Source: Chryseobacterium soli (GTDB lineage Bacteria > Bacteroidota > Bacteroidia > Flavobacteriales > Weeksellaceae). Taken from it: a stretch of DNA of 64,000 nt. Of this stretch, positions 7,124 through 15,226 are shown in pieces; position 1 is the stretch's first letter, and every line of letters starts with the position of its first letter. The notes beneath the pieces were generated by a model, which worked only from the letters and a program-made list of their open reading frames with translations, was not told the origin of the DNA and searched no databases. The stretch spans positions 434,001 through 498,000 of the forward strand of contig NZ_JPRH01000001.1 of assembly GCF_000737705.1 (NCBI RefSeq), in the 5' to 3' direction. A program made the position numbers and the translations under genes.

Positions 7124-9715
7124 TTATTTTCCGATCATCTTTTTAATCGAATTAAGCTTCATTAAAGCTTCTATCGGAGTCAGAGTATTGATATCTATTT
7201 TGGTCAGTTCTTCCCGGATGTTCTCCAATACAGGATCATCAAGCTGAAAGAAAGAAAGCTGCATGTTTTCTTCGGTCACTCTTTTGATGGTTTCTGAAGA
7301 ACTTGTTCCCTGTGTACGGCTTGCTTCAAGGGTTTTAAGGATTTCATTCGCTCTGTTGATCACTTTCGCCGGCATTCCCGCAAGCTTCGCAACATGAATA
7401 CCGAAACTGTGCTCACTTCCCCCGGGAATCAGCTTTCTCATGAAAATAATATTTCCTTTATTTTCCTGAATAGAAACATGGAAGTTTTTCACCCTCTCAA
7501 AATTTACCGTCATCTCATTCAGTTCGTGATAATGGGTAGCAAACAATGTTTTGGACTGTGTAGGATGCTGGTGCAGGTATTCTGCAATGGCCCATGCTAT
7601 AGAAACCCCGTCATACGTTGACGTTCCACGACCGATTTCATCCAACAGAATTAAGCTTCGCCCTGAAATATTGTTCAAAATATTCGCGGCCTCATTCATT
7701 TCCACCATAAAAGTAGATTCTCCTGCAGAAATATTATCGGTAGCTCCTACTCTGGTAAAGATCTTATCAAGCATGCCTATTTCAGCATGTTTTGCAGGCA
7801 CGAAACTTCCGATCTGCGCTAAGAGACATACAATAGCCGTCTGACGCAGAATTGCCGATTTACCGGCCATGTTGGGTCCCGTAACCATGATGATCTGCTG
7901 GGTATCTTTATCTAAAAAGATATCATTCGGAATATATTTTTCTCCTAACGGAAGTGCATTTTCAATGATCGGGTGTCTGGCTTCTTTCAGATCAATTGCA
8001 TAGCCGTCATTTAAAACCGGTCTGGTATAGCTTTCAGAAACCGCCAGATCAGAGAATCCCGCCGCCACATCAAGCTGTGCGATGATACTGGAGTTTTCCT
8101 GGATCTGATCCATGTACACCAGCGTTTCAGCACATACATTTCTGTAAAGCTGGTTTTCCAGTACTCCAATTTTCTCTTCGGCACCCAGAATCTGACTTTC
8201 GTATTCTTTTAATTCTTCGGTAATGTAGCGTTCGGCATTCACAAGGGTTTGCTTTCTCAGCCAGTCACTCGGAACTTTATCTTTATGGGTATTCCGGACT
8301 TCGATATAATACCCAAAAACATTGTTAAAATCAATTTTAAGGCTGGAAATCCCCGTTCTTTCTATTTCTCTCTGGCACATCTCATCCAGGAAGCCGCGCC
8401 CTTTGCTTTGAAGACCTCTGAGCCTGTCTAGTTCTTCGGAAATCCCTTCTTTAATGACATTCCCTTTTGAAATATTTACGGGAAGCTCATCATTAAGACA
8501 AGTCTCTAACTGTTTGATCAGTTCTTCCAGATCATATAAAGGTTCGAGCCAAGCCAGCACATCGGCATGCGGATGCAGTAAAGCCTTAATTTTACTGATA
8601 TTAATCAAACTTTGGCGTAAATACCCCAATTCTTTAGGTGAGATCTTTTCTGCAGCCAGTTTTCCCATTAAACGATCCAGGTCGGAAATAGATTTTAACA
8701 GCTGGGAAATTTCATATTTCAGGCTGTCATTTTCATTCAGGAAATCAATTAATGAGAGTCTTCTGCCAATTTCGGTAACAGATTTTAAGGGAAGAATAAT
8801 TCTCCTTCTCAATAACCTTCCTCCCATCGGAGTCGAGGTTTTATCGATAATATCAAGCAGCGATTTTCCCTGTGGATTGCTTGGGTACACAATCTCTAAA
8901 TTGCGTAACGTGAAATTATCCATCATCAGGTAATCTTCCTGCGGAATAATCTGAAGTTTGGTAATGTGTGCCAGTAGATTATGATGGGTATCTTCCACCA
9001 GATAAGCAAAAATAGCCCCTGCTGCGGTTATCGCCTGCGAAAGATTTTCAATTCCAAAGCCTTTTAAAGAATTTGTCTTGAAATGTCCCGTCAGTTTTTC
9101 ATAGGCAAAATTGTACTGAAACGCCCAGTCTTCAAGCTTAAAAGCACTTTTGTTCTTAAGTTGCTCCGGAATCTGAACACTTCTCTGATAAATGATCTCA
9201 CTGGGATCAAACGTATGGACAATATGCAATAGTTTATCCAGATTTCCTTCACTTACTAAAAATTCTCCGGTGGAAATATCCACCAGAGCCATTCCGAATT
9301 TCTCTTTTTCTTTGTGCAGAGAAAGCAGGAAGTTGTTCTTTTTGGAATTTAATACCTGGTCATTGAATGTTACTCCAGGTGTTACCAATTCCGTAACTCC
9401 CCTTTTCACAATTCCTTTCACCGTTTTTGGATCTTCCAGCTGATCACAGATCGCCACCCTCATCCCTGCCCTTACCAATTTTGGAAGGTAAGAATCTACG
9501 GAGTGATGCGGAAATCCAGCAAGCTCTATATGCCCGTCACCATTGGCTCTTTTGGTAAGCACAATACCCAGAATCTGAGAAGTTCTGACGGCATCCTGCC
9601 CAAAAGTTTCATAAAAATCCCCAACCCTGAATAATAGCAGCGCATCAGGATATTTCGCCTTGATGGTATTGTACTGTGTCATTAACGGGGTTTCTTTCTT
9701 CGCTGCTTTTGCCAT
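7124..9715 (-). CDS. mutS: DNA mismatch repair protein MutS
   Basis: A full-length 863-residue MutS, which recognises mismatches and recruits MutL. The N-terminal mismatch-reading motif is GDFYETF with Phe34 and Glu36. The lever and clamp regions follow, then the ABC-type ATPase with Walker A GPNMAGKSAILRQ near residue 612, Walker B LILLDEIGRGTSTYDG and the ATHYHEL His. The C-terminus retains a short region after the ATPase. It is a single-gene unit with a -7 element at 9732-9739 and is convergent with the peptide cluster. Confidence 0.98.
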   Translation of the reverse strand: MAKAAKKETPLMTQYNTIKAKYPDALLLFRVGDFYETFGQDAVRTSQILGIVLTKRANGDGHIELAGFPHHSVDSYLPKLVRAGMRVAICDQLEDPKTVKGIVKRGVTELVTPGVTFNDQVLNSKKNNFLLSLHKEKEKFGMALVDISTGEFLVSEGNLDKLLHIVHTFDPSEIIYQRSVQIPEQLKNKSAFKLEDWAFQYNFAYEKLTGHFKTNSLKGFGIENLSQAITAAGAIFAYLVEDTHHNLLAHITKLQIIPQEDYLMMDNFTLRNLEIVYPSNPQGKSLLDIIDKTSTPMGGRLLRRRIILPLKSVTEIGRRLSLIDFLNENDSLKYEISQLLKSISDLDRLMGKLAAEKISPKELGYLRQSLINISKIKALLHPHADVLAWLEPLYDLEELIKQLETCLNDELPVNISKGNVIKEGISEELDRLRGLQSKGRGFLDEMCQREIERTGISSLKIDFNNVFGYYIEVRNTHKDKVPSDWLRKQTLVNAERYITEELKEYESQILGAEEKIGVLENQLYRNVCAETLVYMDQIQENSSIIAQLDVAAGFSDLAVSESYTRPVLNDGYAIDLKEARHPIIENALPLGEKYIPNDIFLDKDTQQIIMVTGPNMAGKSAILRQTAIVCLLAQIGSFVPAKHAEIGMLDKIFTRVGATDNISAGESTFMVEMNEAANILNNISGRSLILLDEIGRGTSTYDGVSIAWAIAEYLHQHPTQSKTLFATHYHELNEMTVNFERVKNFHVSIQENKGNIIFMRKLIPGGSEHSFGIHVAKLAGMPAKVINRANEILKTLEASRTQGTSSSETIKRVTEENMQLSFFQLDDPVLENIREELTKIDINTLTPIEALMKLNSIKKMIGK

Positions 9716-9731
9716 AATAAAAAATGAACCC

Positions 9732-9739
9732 CAAATTTA
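9732..9739 (-). promoter_or_regulatory. -7 promoter element of mutS
   Basis: TAAATTTG on the minus strand, a perfect TAnnTTTG match 17 bases upstream of the mutS ATG. Confidence 0.55.
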
Positions 9740-9862
9740 GAAAATAAAATCAGGGTTAAAAAATTGTTTAGAAATTTATCTTCTCGCTGCAAATCAGGAT
9801 TTTCCAGCCCTTTTTATTTCACCGACAAAATAATTATCGTACTTTTCAGTAAAATAGAAACG

Positions 9863-10393
9863 ATGACTTATCCCATCTTAGAAACCGAAAGGCTTATTTT
9901 AAGACAGCTTACCCATCATGATGCTGAAGATCTGTTTGAATATTTTTCTCAGGATCAGGTAATGCAATATTATGATCTGGAAACTTTTAAAACCCTGGAA
10001 GATGCTAACAATATCATTCTTCACTTTAATAATGAATTTGAAAAAGGAAAAGGATTCCGTTGGGCACTGGAGCTAAAATCTGAAAAGAAAGTAATTGGAA
10101 CCTGCGGATATCATAACTGGCATCAGGAGCACTTTAAAGCAGAGATCGGTTATGAGCTTAATCCTGCATTCTGGCATCAATCATACATGAAAGAGGCCGT
10201 TCTTCCTATTTTAACCTTCGGTTTTGAAAGAATGGGCCTGCACCGTGTGGAAGCATTTATCGATCCCGCCAATATTTCCTCAGAAAAATTATTGCAATCA
10301 CTACACTTTAAAGAAGAAGGGACTATGCGTGATTATTTTTTTGAAAAAGGGAAATTCGTAGACGCTAAAATTTTCGGACTTATTAATGAATAA
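9863..10393 (+). CDS. GNAT acetyltransferase (RimJ/RimL type)
   Basis: A 176-residue acetyltransferase of the RimJ/RimL-like GNAT group. It opens with the typical ILETERLILRQLTHHDAEDLF and has a central IGTCGYHNWHQEHFKAEIGYEL, the beta4/motif A region. The ATG at 9863 gives this canonical N-terminus; an in-frame ATG at 9764 would add 33 residues without GNAT similarity. The target (ribosomal protein N-terminus or small molecule) cannot be inferred. It is convergent with the cupin gene, seven bases away. Confidence 0.85.
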   Translation: MTYPILETERLILRQLTHHDAEDLFEYFSQDQVMQYYDLETFKTLEDANNIILHFNNEFEKGKGFRWALELKSEKKVIGTCGYHNWHQEHFKAEIGYELNPAFWHQSYMKEAVLPILTFGFERMGLHRVEAFIDPANISSEKLLQSLHFKEEGTMRDYFFEKGKFVDAKIFGLINE

Positions 10394-10400
10394 AATAGGA

Positions 10401-11279
10401 TCACTTTTTAGTCTGTAGGTGTTTTTCTAAAGCTTCGTTGCTTTTTTCGTAAGCCCATTTCTGTTTATAGTTCACCCAGCTCTCTTTACCCAGTTTACGT
10501 AAAATTTTATCGGTATATCTCATAATGAAAACATGGTACAGCATATTGACGAAAACTTTCGGCTTATTGGGCAGTGCACGGAGAGAAAGAGAAAAACCCG
10601 GCTCCAGGTACCGGTTGAAATGCCAAAATGCTCCCGGAATAAAAAGAGCATCTCCATGTTCCATGAAAATTTCATAGCCTTCAGCGTATTGTAACGCCGG
10701 GAACTTTTCGTAATCAGGATTTTCATAATCCACATCGTAAACGGTATGAACTGAAAGCGGTACTTTATATAAAAATGCTGACTGTTTCTGATCAAACAGC
10801 AAAATCCTCTTCTTCCCTTCGAAATGAATATGAAGAAAATCACCCAGATCCACATCATAATGCATCAAAACATGCGCCTCACTTCCTCCGAAAAACAAGG
10901 TAGGAAGACGTTTAAAAAATCGGATGCCCAGATCAGGATAGGTAAAGTTTTTCAGCAGCTCGGGAAGACGGTCTGTAATGATGTAAAAGAAAATACGAAG
11001 ATCGGACGGCTTGCTCTTAATGGTGTCTATATACTCTTTCATCTTCATACGCGTCACGGGCTCATCTGAACTTTTTGACGCGCTGGCCGGTTTATTATCG
11101 TATAAAGGCACTTCCTGTTCGCCAGCTTTTTCACGGATATAGGCAAGATTCCATTTGTCAAAAGCATCCCAGCGGGCCGCAAAATTCTTGATCAGCAGGG
11201 GTCTCTTTTTCTTAAAATAATTTTTCTGAAAGTCTTCTTTACTGATATCACTGACAACATCTACCTTTTTGAGAATCAT
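10401..11279 (-). CDS. JmjC-like cupin (Cupin_8) protein, putative Fe(II)/2OG hydroxylase
   Basis: A 292-residue protein of the cupin-like/JmjC family. The opening (FKKKRPLLIKNFAARWDAFDKW) is typical of Cupin_8 members. Candidate metal ligands are His140 and Asp142 (HYD) and His220 (PGAFWHF), which fit the HxD...H facial triad of Fe(II)/2-oxoglutarate hydroxylases. Bacterial members act on ribosomal proteins or small molecules, but the substrate here is unknown. It lies alone, convergent with the acetyltransferase, and about 135 bases from the small membrane peptide upstream. Confidence 0.75.
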   Translation of the reverse strand: MILKKVDVVSDISKEDFQKNYFKKKRPLLIKNFAARWDAFDKWNLAYIREKAGEQEVPLYDNKPASASKSSDEPVTRMKMKEYIDTIKSKPSDLRIFFYIITDRLPELLKNFTYPDLGIRFFKRLPTLFFGGSEAHVLMHYDVDLGDFLHIHFEGKKRILLFDQKQSAFLYKVPLSVHTVYDVDYENPDYEKFPALQYAEGYEIFMEHGDALFIPGAFWHFNRYLEPGFSLSLRALPNKPKVFVNMLYHVFIMRYTDKILRKLGKESWVNYKQKWAYEKSNEALEKHLQTKK

Positions 11280-11413
11280 CTTTTTTGATTTAATGCGAAA
11301 TAAAAATAGCTTTTTTTCAAAAGTTATAAAAATTTCAACATCAAATTATTTTCCACCGTTGATATAGACTTGGAAAATTAATTTAAAATTACACATCAGT
11401 ACATTACCTTATT

Positions 11414-11578
11414 TTAATGCAAAAAATAAAATAACAGTGAAATCATTCCTCCCAACATAATAACCATACATCCCGGCGGGCTCTTTTTAGAATTTTTCCT
11501 TCCTCCAAAAGTACTTACATAATGCCCGCTCACCCAGGTTCCGTTTTTCTTAAAATGTCCTTTTCTATAATAACCCAT
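11414..11578 (-). CDS. Small membrane peptide with GHFKKNGTWVSGHY motif
   Basis: A 54-residue reading frame that occupies most of an otherwise empty gap. Residues 1-20 carry the pattern KGHFKKNGTWVSGHYVS, which I recognise from many short proteins containing 'GHxRxGTWVxGHxR'. Residues 37-53 are a hydrophobic helix (CMVIMLGGMISLLFYF). The ATG is read from 11578 and TAA ends at 11414. Function is unknown, and the motif family is found in varied contexts. The remaining gap bases on either side show nothing else I can support. Confidence 0.6.
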   Translation of the reverse strand: MGYYRKGHFKKNGTWVSGHYVSTFGGRKNSKKSPPGCMVIMLGGMISLLFYFLH

Positions 11579-11661
11579 TGTATCAATTTTATGGCAAAAT
11601 AAATAGTATCATGGGTAAAAATTTTACGGGTTCCCATAAAGCAGGGATAAAACGAAAAAAT

Positions 11662-11669
11662 TATCTTTG
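11662..11669 (+). promoter_or_regulatory. -7 promoter element of the bestrophin gene
   Basis: TATCTTTG, a perfect TAnnTTTG match, 17 bases before the ATG at 11687. Confidence 0.55.
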
Positions 11670-11686
11670 TAGGACGAACAAAATTT

Positions 11687-12580
11687 ATGAGAGCCTATAA
11701 CACCAAACATTTCCTAAAAATCCTTTTCAGCTTACATAAAAGTGATACTTTGAAAATCCTTTTTCCAAGCATGATTCTTGTGGGGCTATATTCCTGGGGC
11801 ATCCAGTATCTAGAAGTAGAATATCTTCACCTCACGTCAAAATCAGGAATAAGCAATGTAGGAATGATTCACTCTTTATTGGGGTTTGTGCTTTCTTTGT
11901 TATTGGTTTTCAGAACCAATACAGCGTACGACCGGTGGTGGGAAGGAAGAAAGCTTTGGGGTAAACTGGTGAATGATACCCGAAATTTTGCAGTAAAAAT
12001 CAATAATATATTAATCGACGACCGCCAGCATGCTGAGCAGATTGCAAGATATCTGAAGTTCTATCCTCACTTTTTGGCAAAGCATTTATCGAAAGAATCC
12101 ACCAGACTGGCATTAGATGAAGATTATTCTGAAATTGAAAAATCGCTGAAACATCATGGTCCTACTGAAATTATTATTCTTTTAACCCACAAACTGAATC
12201 AATTAAAGAAAGAAGGTAAGATTTCAGATATTGAAATGGTGTATTTAGACACCCAGCTTTCCGGTTTTCTGGATGTATGCGGAGGCTGCGAGAGGATTAA
12301 AAACACGCCTATCCCCTATTCTTATTCCTCGTTCATCAAGAAGTTTATTATCCTGTATGTTTTTGCCCTTCCTATTGCCTACGTCATCAACATCGGGCTT
12401 TTTATGATTCCCCTGACGGTTTTTGTTTATTATGTTTTAATGAGTCTGGAGCTGATCGCTGAAGAGATTGAAGATCCCTTTAACAACGATGAAAATGATA
12501 TTCCGATGGAGGCTCTGGCTCAAAATATTGAAAAAAATGTACACCAGATCATGGGCTTAAAAAATAAAAATCAAGCTTAA
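11687..12580 (+). CDS. Bestrophin-family ion channel
   Basis: A 297-residue membrane protein of the bacterial bestrophin (UPF0187) family, pentameric channels in the cytoplasmic membrane. The family signatures are present: LGFVLSLLLVFRTNTAYDRWWEGRKLWGKLVNDTRN in pieces around residues 64-99, and the C-terminal EEIEDPFNNDENDIP that lines the cytosolic vestibule. Four transmembrane helices are visible. The stop overlaps the stop of the convergent gene within TTAA, inside a hairpin (see 12568-12590). Confidence 0.88.
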   Translation: MRAYNTKHFLKILFSLHKSDTLKILFPSMILVGLYSWGIQYLEVEYLHLTSKSGISNVGMIHSLLGFVLSLLLVFRTNTAYDRWWEGRKLWGKLVNDTRNFAVKINNILIDDRQHAEQIARYLKFYPHFLAKHLSKESTRLALDEDYSEIEKSLKHHGPTEIIILLTHKLNQLKKEGKISDIEMVYLDTQLSGFLDVCGGCERIKNTPIPYSYSSFIKKFIILYVFALPIAYVINIGLFMIPLTVFVYYVLMSLELIAEEIEDPFNNDENDIPMEALAQNIEKNVHQIMGLKNKNQA

Positions 12581-12590
12581 AGCTTGATTT
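12568..12590. terminator. Bidirectional terminator containing both stop codons
   Basis: A perfect 10-base stem (aaatcaagct/agcttgattt) with loop taa. The loop is the bestrophin stop codon and the last stem bases contain the opposite gene's stop, so both proteins terminate inside the terminator. Confidence 0.75.
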
Positions 12591-13176
12591 CTTTGAGTTC
12601 GCCGTCCTGTTTTATTTCGACAAATTTACTCTCTCTGTTTCCGGAAGAATATCCGTAGAAGAAAGTCTGGTATATCGGGGTAGAATACAGATACCCTCCA
12701 TAGGCATTGTAGGCATCCGACTGTCCCGTTTGTTTTTGATAACTGGCTGTCGCTGTAAAATTCACAATAGTTTCCAGATAATATCTTCCGGGCTTCAGTT
12801 TTTCAAACTTGAACCGTCCATGATCATCTGTTAATGCTTCTATTCTGTATTTAAAAGCCTCTTCAGACATATAAACAGTTGTTTTTTTATTTTCATACTT
12901 TCTTCTCATATCATAAAACTCTTCAAAATAAGGCGTTACCGGAAAAAGCATCACTACGGTTCCTTTCGGTGCATAATGTTTTTCGCCAAGAAGAGGTTTC
13001 ACCCCCCAATTGTTTTTCTGTTTTGTAGAAGCGACTCCTTCAATCGTAGAGTTTCCAAAACCGATCATCTGCTGGGCCAACTTTTTATCGAAAAAAGCTT
13101 GTGGATAGTATGTATTCTGGGCCTTTGAAAAAATAAAGGCAAATACCAACATCATGACAATGGATATTTTTTTCAT
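12577..13176 (-). CDS. Secreted protein with carboxypeptidase-regulatory-like fold, function unknown
   Basis: A 199-residue exported protein: signal peptide at residues 1-19 (ending FSKAQ), then a domain with the segment DDHGRFKFEKLKPGRYYLET near residues 115-135. That is the typical 'xGxFxFxxLxPGxYxLxV' strand pattern of carboxypeptidase-regulatory/prealbumin-like domains. The ATG at 13176 follows a -7 element at 13192-13199; a longer reading frame upstream to 13401 would run into the divergent gene and lacks a signal peptide. Role unknown, probably periplasmic or surface exposed. Confidence 0.7.
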   Translation of the reverse strand: MKKISIVMMLVFAFIFSKAQNTYYPQAFFDKKLAQQMIGFGNSTIEGVASTKQKNNWGVKPLLGEKHYAPKGTVVMLFPVTPYFEEFYDMRRKYENKKTTVYMSEEAFKYRIEALTDDHGRFKFEKLKPGRYYLETIVNFTATASYQKQTGQSDAYNAYGGYLYSTPIYQTFFYGYSSGNRESKFVEIKQDGELKEIKL

Positions 13177-13191
13177 GGTATATATTTTAGC

Positions 13192-13199
13192 CAAATATA
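13192..13199 (-). promoter_or_regulatory. -7 element for the secreted protein at 12577-13176
   Basis: TATATTTG on the minus strand, a perfect TAnnTTTG match, 15 bases upstream of the chosen ATG. It sets the start. Confidence 0.55.
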
Positions 13200-13209
13200 A
13201 GTATTTTGC

Positions 13210-13217
13210 TATTTTTG
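13210..13217 (+). promoter_or_regulatory. -7 element for the MORN-type repeat gene
   Basis: TATTTTTG, a perfect TAnnTTTG match, 14 bases before the ATG at 13232. It is divergent from the element at 13192-13199. Confidence 0.55.
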
Positions 13218-13231
13218 AATAAAAAAAACCT

Positions 13232-13852
13232 ATGAAATACATTTTTTTGATGCTCTTCTCAGCATCAGCATGGGCATCCGCACAAAAACCCTGTGGTTTT
13301 AAAGACGGGCTACAAGAGGGAAACTGTAAACACTTCTTTGACAACGGACAGGTAAAAGAAATTGCCGACTGGAAAAAAGGCAAGCTGGAGGGCGATGCCA
13401 TTTTTTATTATGAAAATGGAAAAGTTCAGGCGAAAGGAGAATACAAAAATGGATATAAATTAAAGGAATGGGCTTATTACGATAATAACGGAGTATTACA
13501 GTCTAAAGAAGTCTATAGAAATGGGCAGAAAGACATCTACGATAACAGTTCTACGGCAACATTTTACACACCTTCCGGTGCAATAACCGAGGTTTCTAAT
13601 TATAAATTCGGTAAATTGGAGGGCGAAAGTAAACTTTTTCATGAAGACGGAAAATCGGTAAAACAGGTTGGATATTATCAAAATGGCCTTGCCACAGGGA
13701 AATGGAAAGTCCTTTATCCATCAGGGAAAATCCAGAGAGAAACGGAATTCGTAAATGATAAAAGAGACGGAACCCGTGTACACTACCGCGAAGATGGAAG
13801 CATTGAAAAGACAGAAGTTTATAAAGACGGAAAATTAATCTCAACAAAATAA
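13232..13852 (+). CDS. Secreted MORN/YwqK-type repeat protein
   Basis: A 206-residue exported protein. Signal peptide at residues 1-17 (ending ASA), then at least six repeats of about 22 residues of the form 'YxNGxxxxxGxYKNGxxxGxWxxY' (for example FFDNGQVKEIADWKKGKLEG and YYENGKVQAKGEYKNGYKL). This is the MORN-like repeat found in proteins annotated 'toxin-antitoxin system YwqK family antitoxin'. That name is misleading here: no toxin gene is adjacent and the protein is exported. The next gene starts four bases downstream with TTG, so the two are probably co-transcribed. Confidence 0.8.
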   Translation: MKYIFLMLFSASAWASAQKPCGFKDGLQEGNCKHFFDNGQVKEIADWKKGKLEGDAIFYYENGKVQAKGEYKNGYKLKEWAYYDNNGVLQSKEVYRNGQKDIYDNSSTATFYTPSGAITEVSNYKFGKLEGESKLFHEDGKSVKQVGYYQNGLATGKWKVLYPSGKIQRETEFVNDKRDGTRVHYREDGSIEKTEVYKDGKLISTK

Positions 13853-13856
13853 TACA

Positions 13857-14387
13857 TTGGTACACAAACTAAAATTGGAAGAACTGAACAGAATAGATGT
13901 AGAAACATTTAAGAAAACTGAGAAGGTTCCGTTAGTCATCATTTTAGACAATATAAGAAGCATGCACAATGTGGGTGCTACTTTCAGAACAGCAGACGCT
14001 TTTCTGATTGAAAAAATAATCCTCTGCGGAATTACCCCGGTACCTCCGCACAGAGAAATCCACAAAGCAGCACTTGGAGCTACAGAAAGTGTAGACTGGG
14101 TGCATGAAAGTGACATTAACACAGCCATCAGCGATTTAAAAAGTCAGGGCTATGAAATTGTAGGCGTAGAACAGACGACCAACAGCCAATTGATTACTGA
14201 TTTTACGATTGACAAAGAGAAAAAATATGCTTTGATTTTAGGAAATGAAGTGGAAGGAATCAGTGATGAGGCACTGCCAAACATCGATGTATTTCTGGAA
14301 ATTCCACAGTTAGGAACCAAGCATTCTTTAAATGTGAGTGTATGCGGTGGAATTGTGATGTGGGAATTTGCGAAAGCCCTAAAATAA
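13857..14387 (+). CDS. SPOUT-family RNA 2'-O-methyltransferase (TrmH/SpoU type)
   Basis: A 176-residue SAM-dependent RNA methyltransferase of the SpoU class. The three motifs are clear: NIRSMHNVGATFRTADAF (motif 1), LGNEVEGIS (motif 2) and LNVSVCGGIVMWEFAK (motif 3, forming the SAM-binding knot). There is no ATG near the N-terminus. The likely start is TTG at 13857, four bases after the upstream stop, giving a conventional MVHKLKLEELNRID beginning. The target (tRNA or rRNA ribose) is not decidable. A hairpin terminator follows. Confidence 0.88.
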   Translation: MVHKLKLEELNRIDVETFKKTEKVPLVIILDNIRSMHNVGATFRTADAFLIEKIILCGITPVPPHREIHKAALGATESVDWVHESDINTAISDLKSQGYEIVGVEQTTNSQLITDFTIDKEKKYALILGNEVEGISDEALPNIDVFLEIPQLGTKHSLNVSVCGGIVMWEFAKALK

Positions 14388-14389
14388 AA

Positions 14390-14421
14390 AAACTGCATAT
14401 GTCTAATAGACAGTGCAGTTT
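14390..14421 (+). terminator. Terminator after the SPOUT methyltransferase gene
   Basis: An imperfect hairpin with outer stem aaactgca/tgcagttt and an inner gtct/agac stem, directly after the stop codon. Confidence 0.55.
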
Positions 14422-14572
14422 GAAATAAATCTAATAAAAAGTAAAAATGAAAGGCGACAAAGATACTTTATTTTTTGTCACGAACAAATTTTAAAATCAT
14501 TTTTTTCTTTTTTTCCAAAAAAAAAGTATGTTTTCAGAAAAAGTTTCATTTAATTTTTTATAAATTAGCACA

Positions 14573-15223
14573 ATGTTTATCAAGGACTATATCTCAAAAG
14601 ATTTCCCGTGTTTTAGCTTGACTGACTCAATAGAATCAGCAAGGGATACCTTAGAAGACTTTGGATATTCTCATATTTTCATTAAAAAATCCCACCACTT
14701 TTACGGAGCTATTGCCAAGGAATTTCTGGATGAAGCTGAAGGAACTTTAAAGAATCTGGAACACCAGATCGAGCGGTTTGCTATTCTTGAAGATAATAAT
14801 ATCATGGACAGCATTCGCCTTTTTTATACCTTCAATTCCAATATTATTCCGGTAATCAACAAGAGTGAAAAGTATTTGGGATATATCGGATGTGAAGATG
14901 TTTTTCAGGACCTGTCCCGCTATCCCCTGTTTTCCGAAACAGGTGCTATGCTTACGGTGGAAACTCCGGTGAAAAAATATTCAATGACCGAAATTGCCAA
15001 TATTGTGGAGAGTAATAATTCTAAATTTTATGGCGCTTTTATCAGTTTTATGTCTGATGAAGTCATTCATGTGACGATAAAAATAAGCAATGAAAATCTG
15101 GGTTCTATTGATGAAACATTTGACAGATACGATTATAGAATTGTTGAAAAATACTATTCTGATGAGAAAACGGATCTCTTTAAGGACCGGTTCGGTTTTT
15201 TCCAAAAATTCATAGAAATATAA
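14573..15223 (+). CDS. CBS-domain protein
   Basis: A 216-residue cytoplasmic protein with two CBS motifs in the first 125 residues (ISKDFPCFSLTDSIESARDTL, and ILEDNNIMDSIRLFYTFNSNIIPVINK followed by YLGYI). An ACT-like region of about 80 residues follows, starting at TPVKKYSMTEIANIVES. This layout is common beside nadK in flavobacteria; a sensory role for adenine nucleotides is plausible but unproven. The gene ends three bases before nadK and both read the same way, so they form an operon. Confidence 0.75.
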   Translation: MFIKDYISKDFPCFSLTDSIESARDTLEDFGYSHIFIKKSHHFYGAIAKEFLDEAEGTLKNLEHQIERFAILEDNNIMDSIRLFYTFNSNIIPVINKSEKYLGYIGCEDVFQDLSRYPLFSETGAMLTVETPVKKYSMTEIANIVESNNSKFYGAFISFMSDEVIHVTIKISNENLGSIDETFDRYDYRIVEKYYSDEKTDLFKDRFGFFQKFIEI

Positions 15224-15226
15224 ACA

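Noticed and set aside
13177..13401. Long N-terminal extension of the secreted protein gene at 12577-13176
   Set aside because: It overlaps the divergent MORN gene and both promoters and hides the signal peptide.
13232..13852. Toxin-antitoxin system suggested by the YwqK-antitoxin label
   Set aside because: The protein is exported and no toxin gene is adjacent; only the repeat type matches the label.
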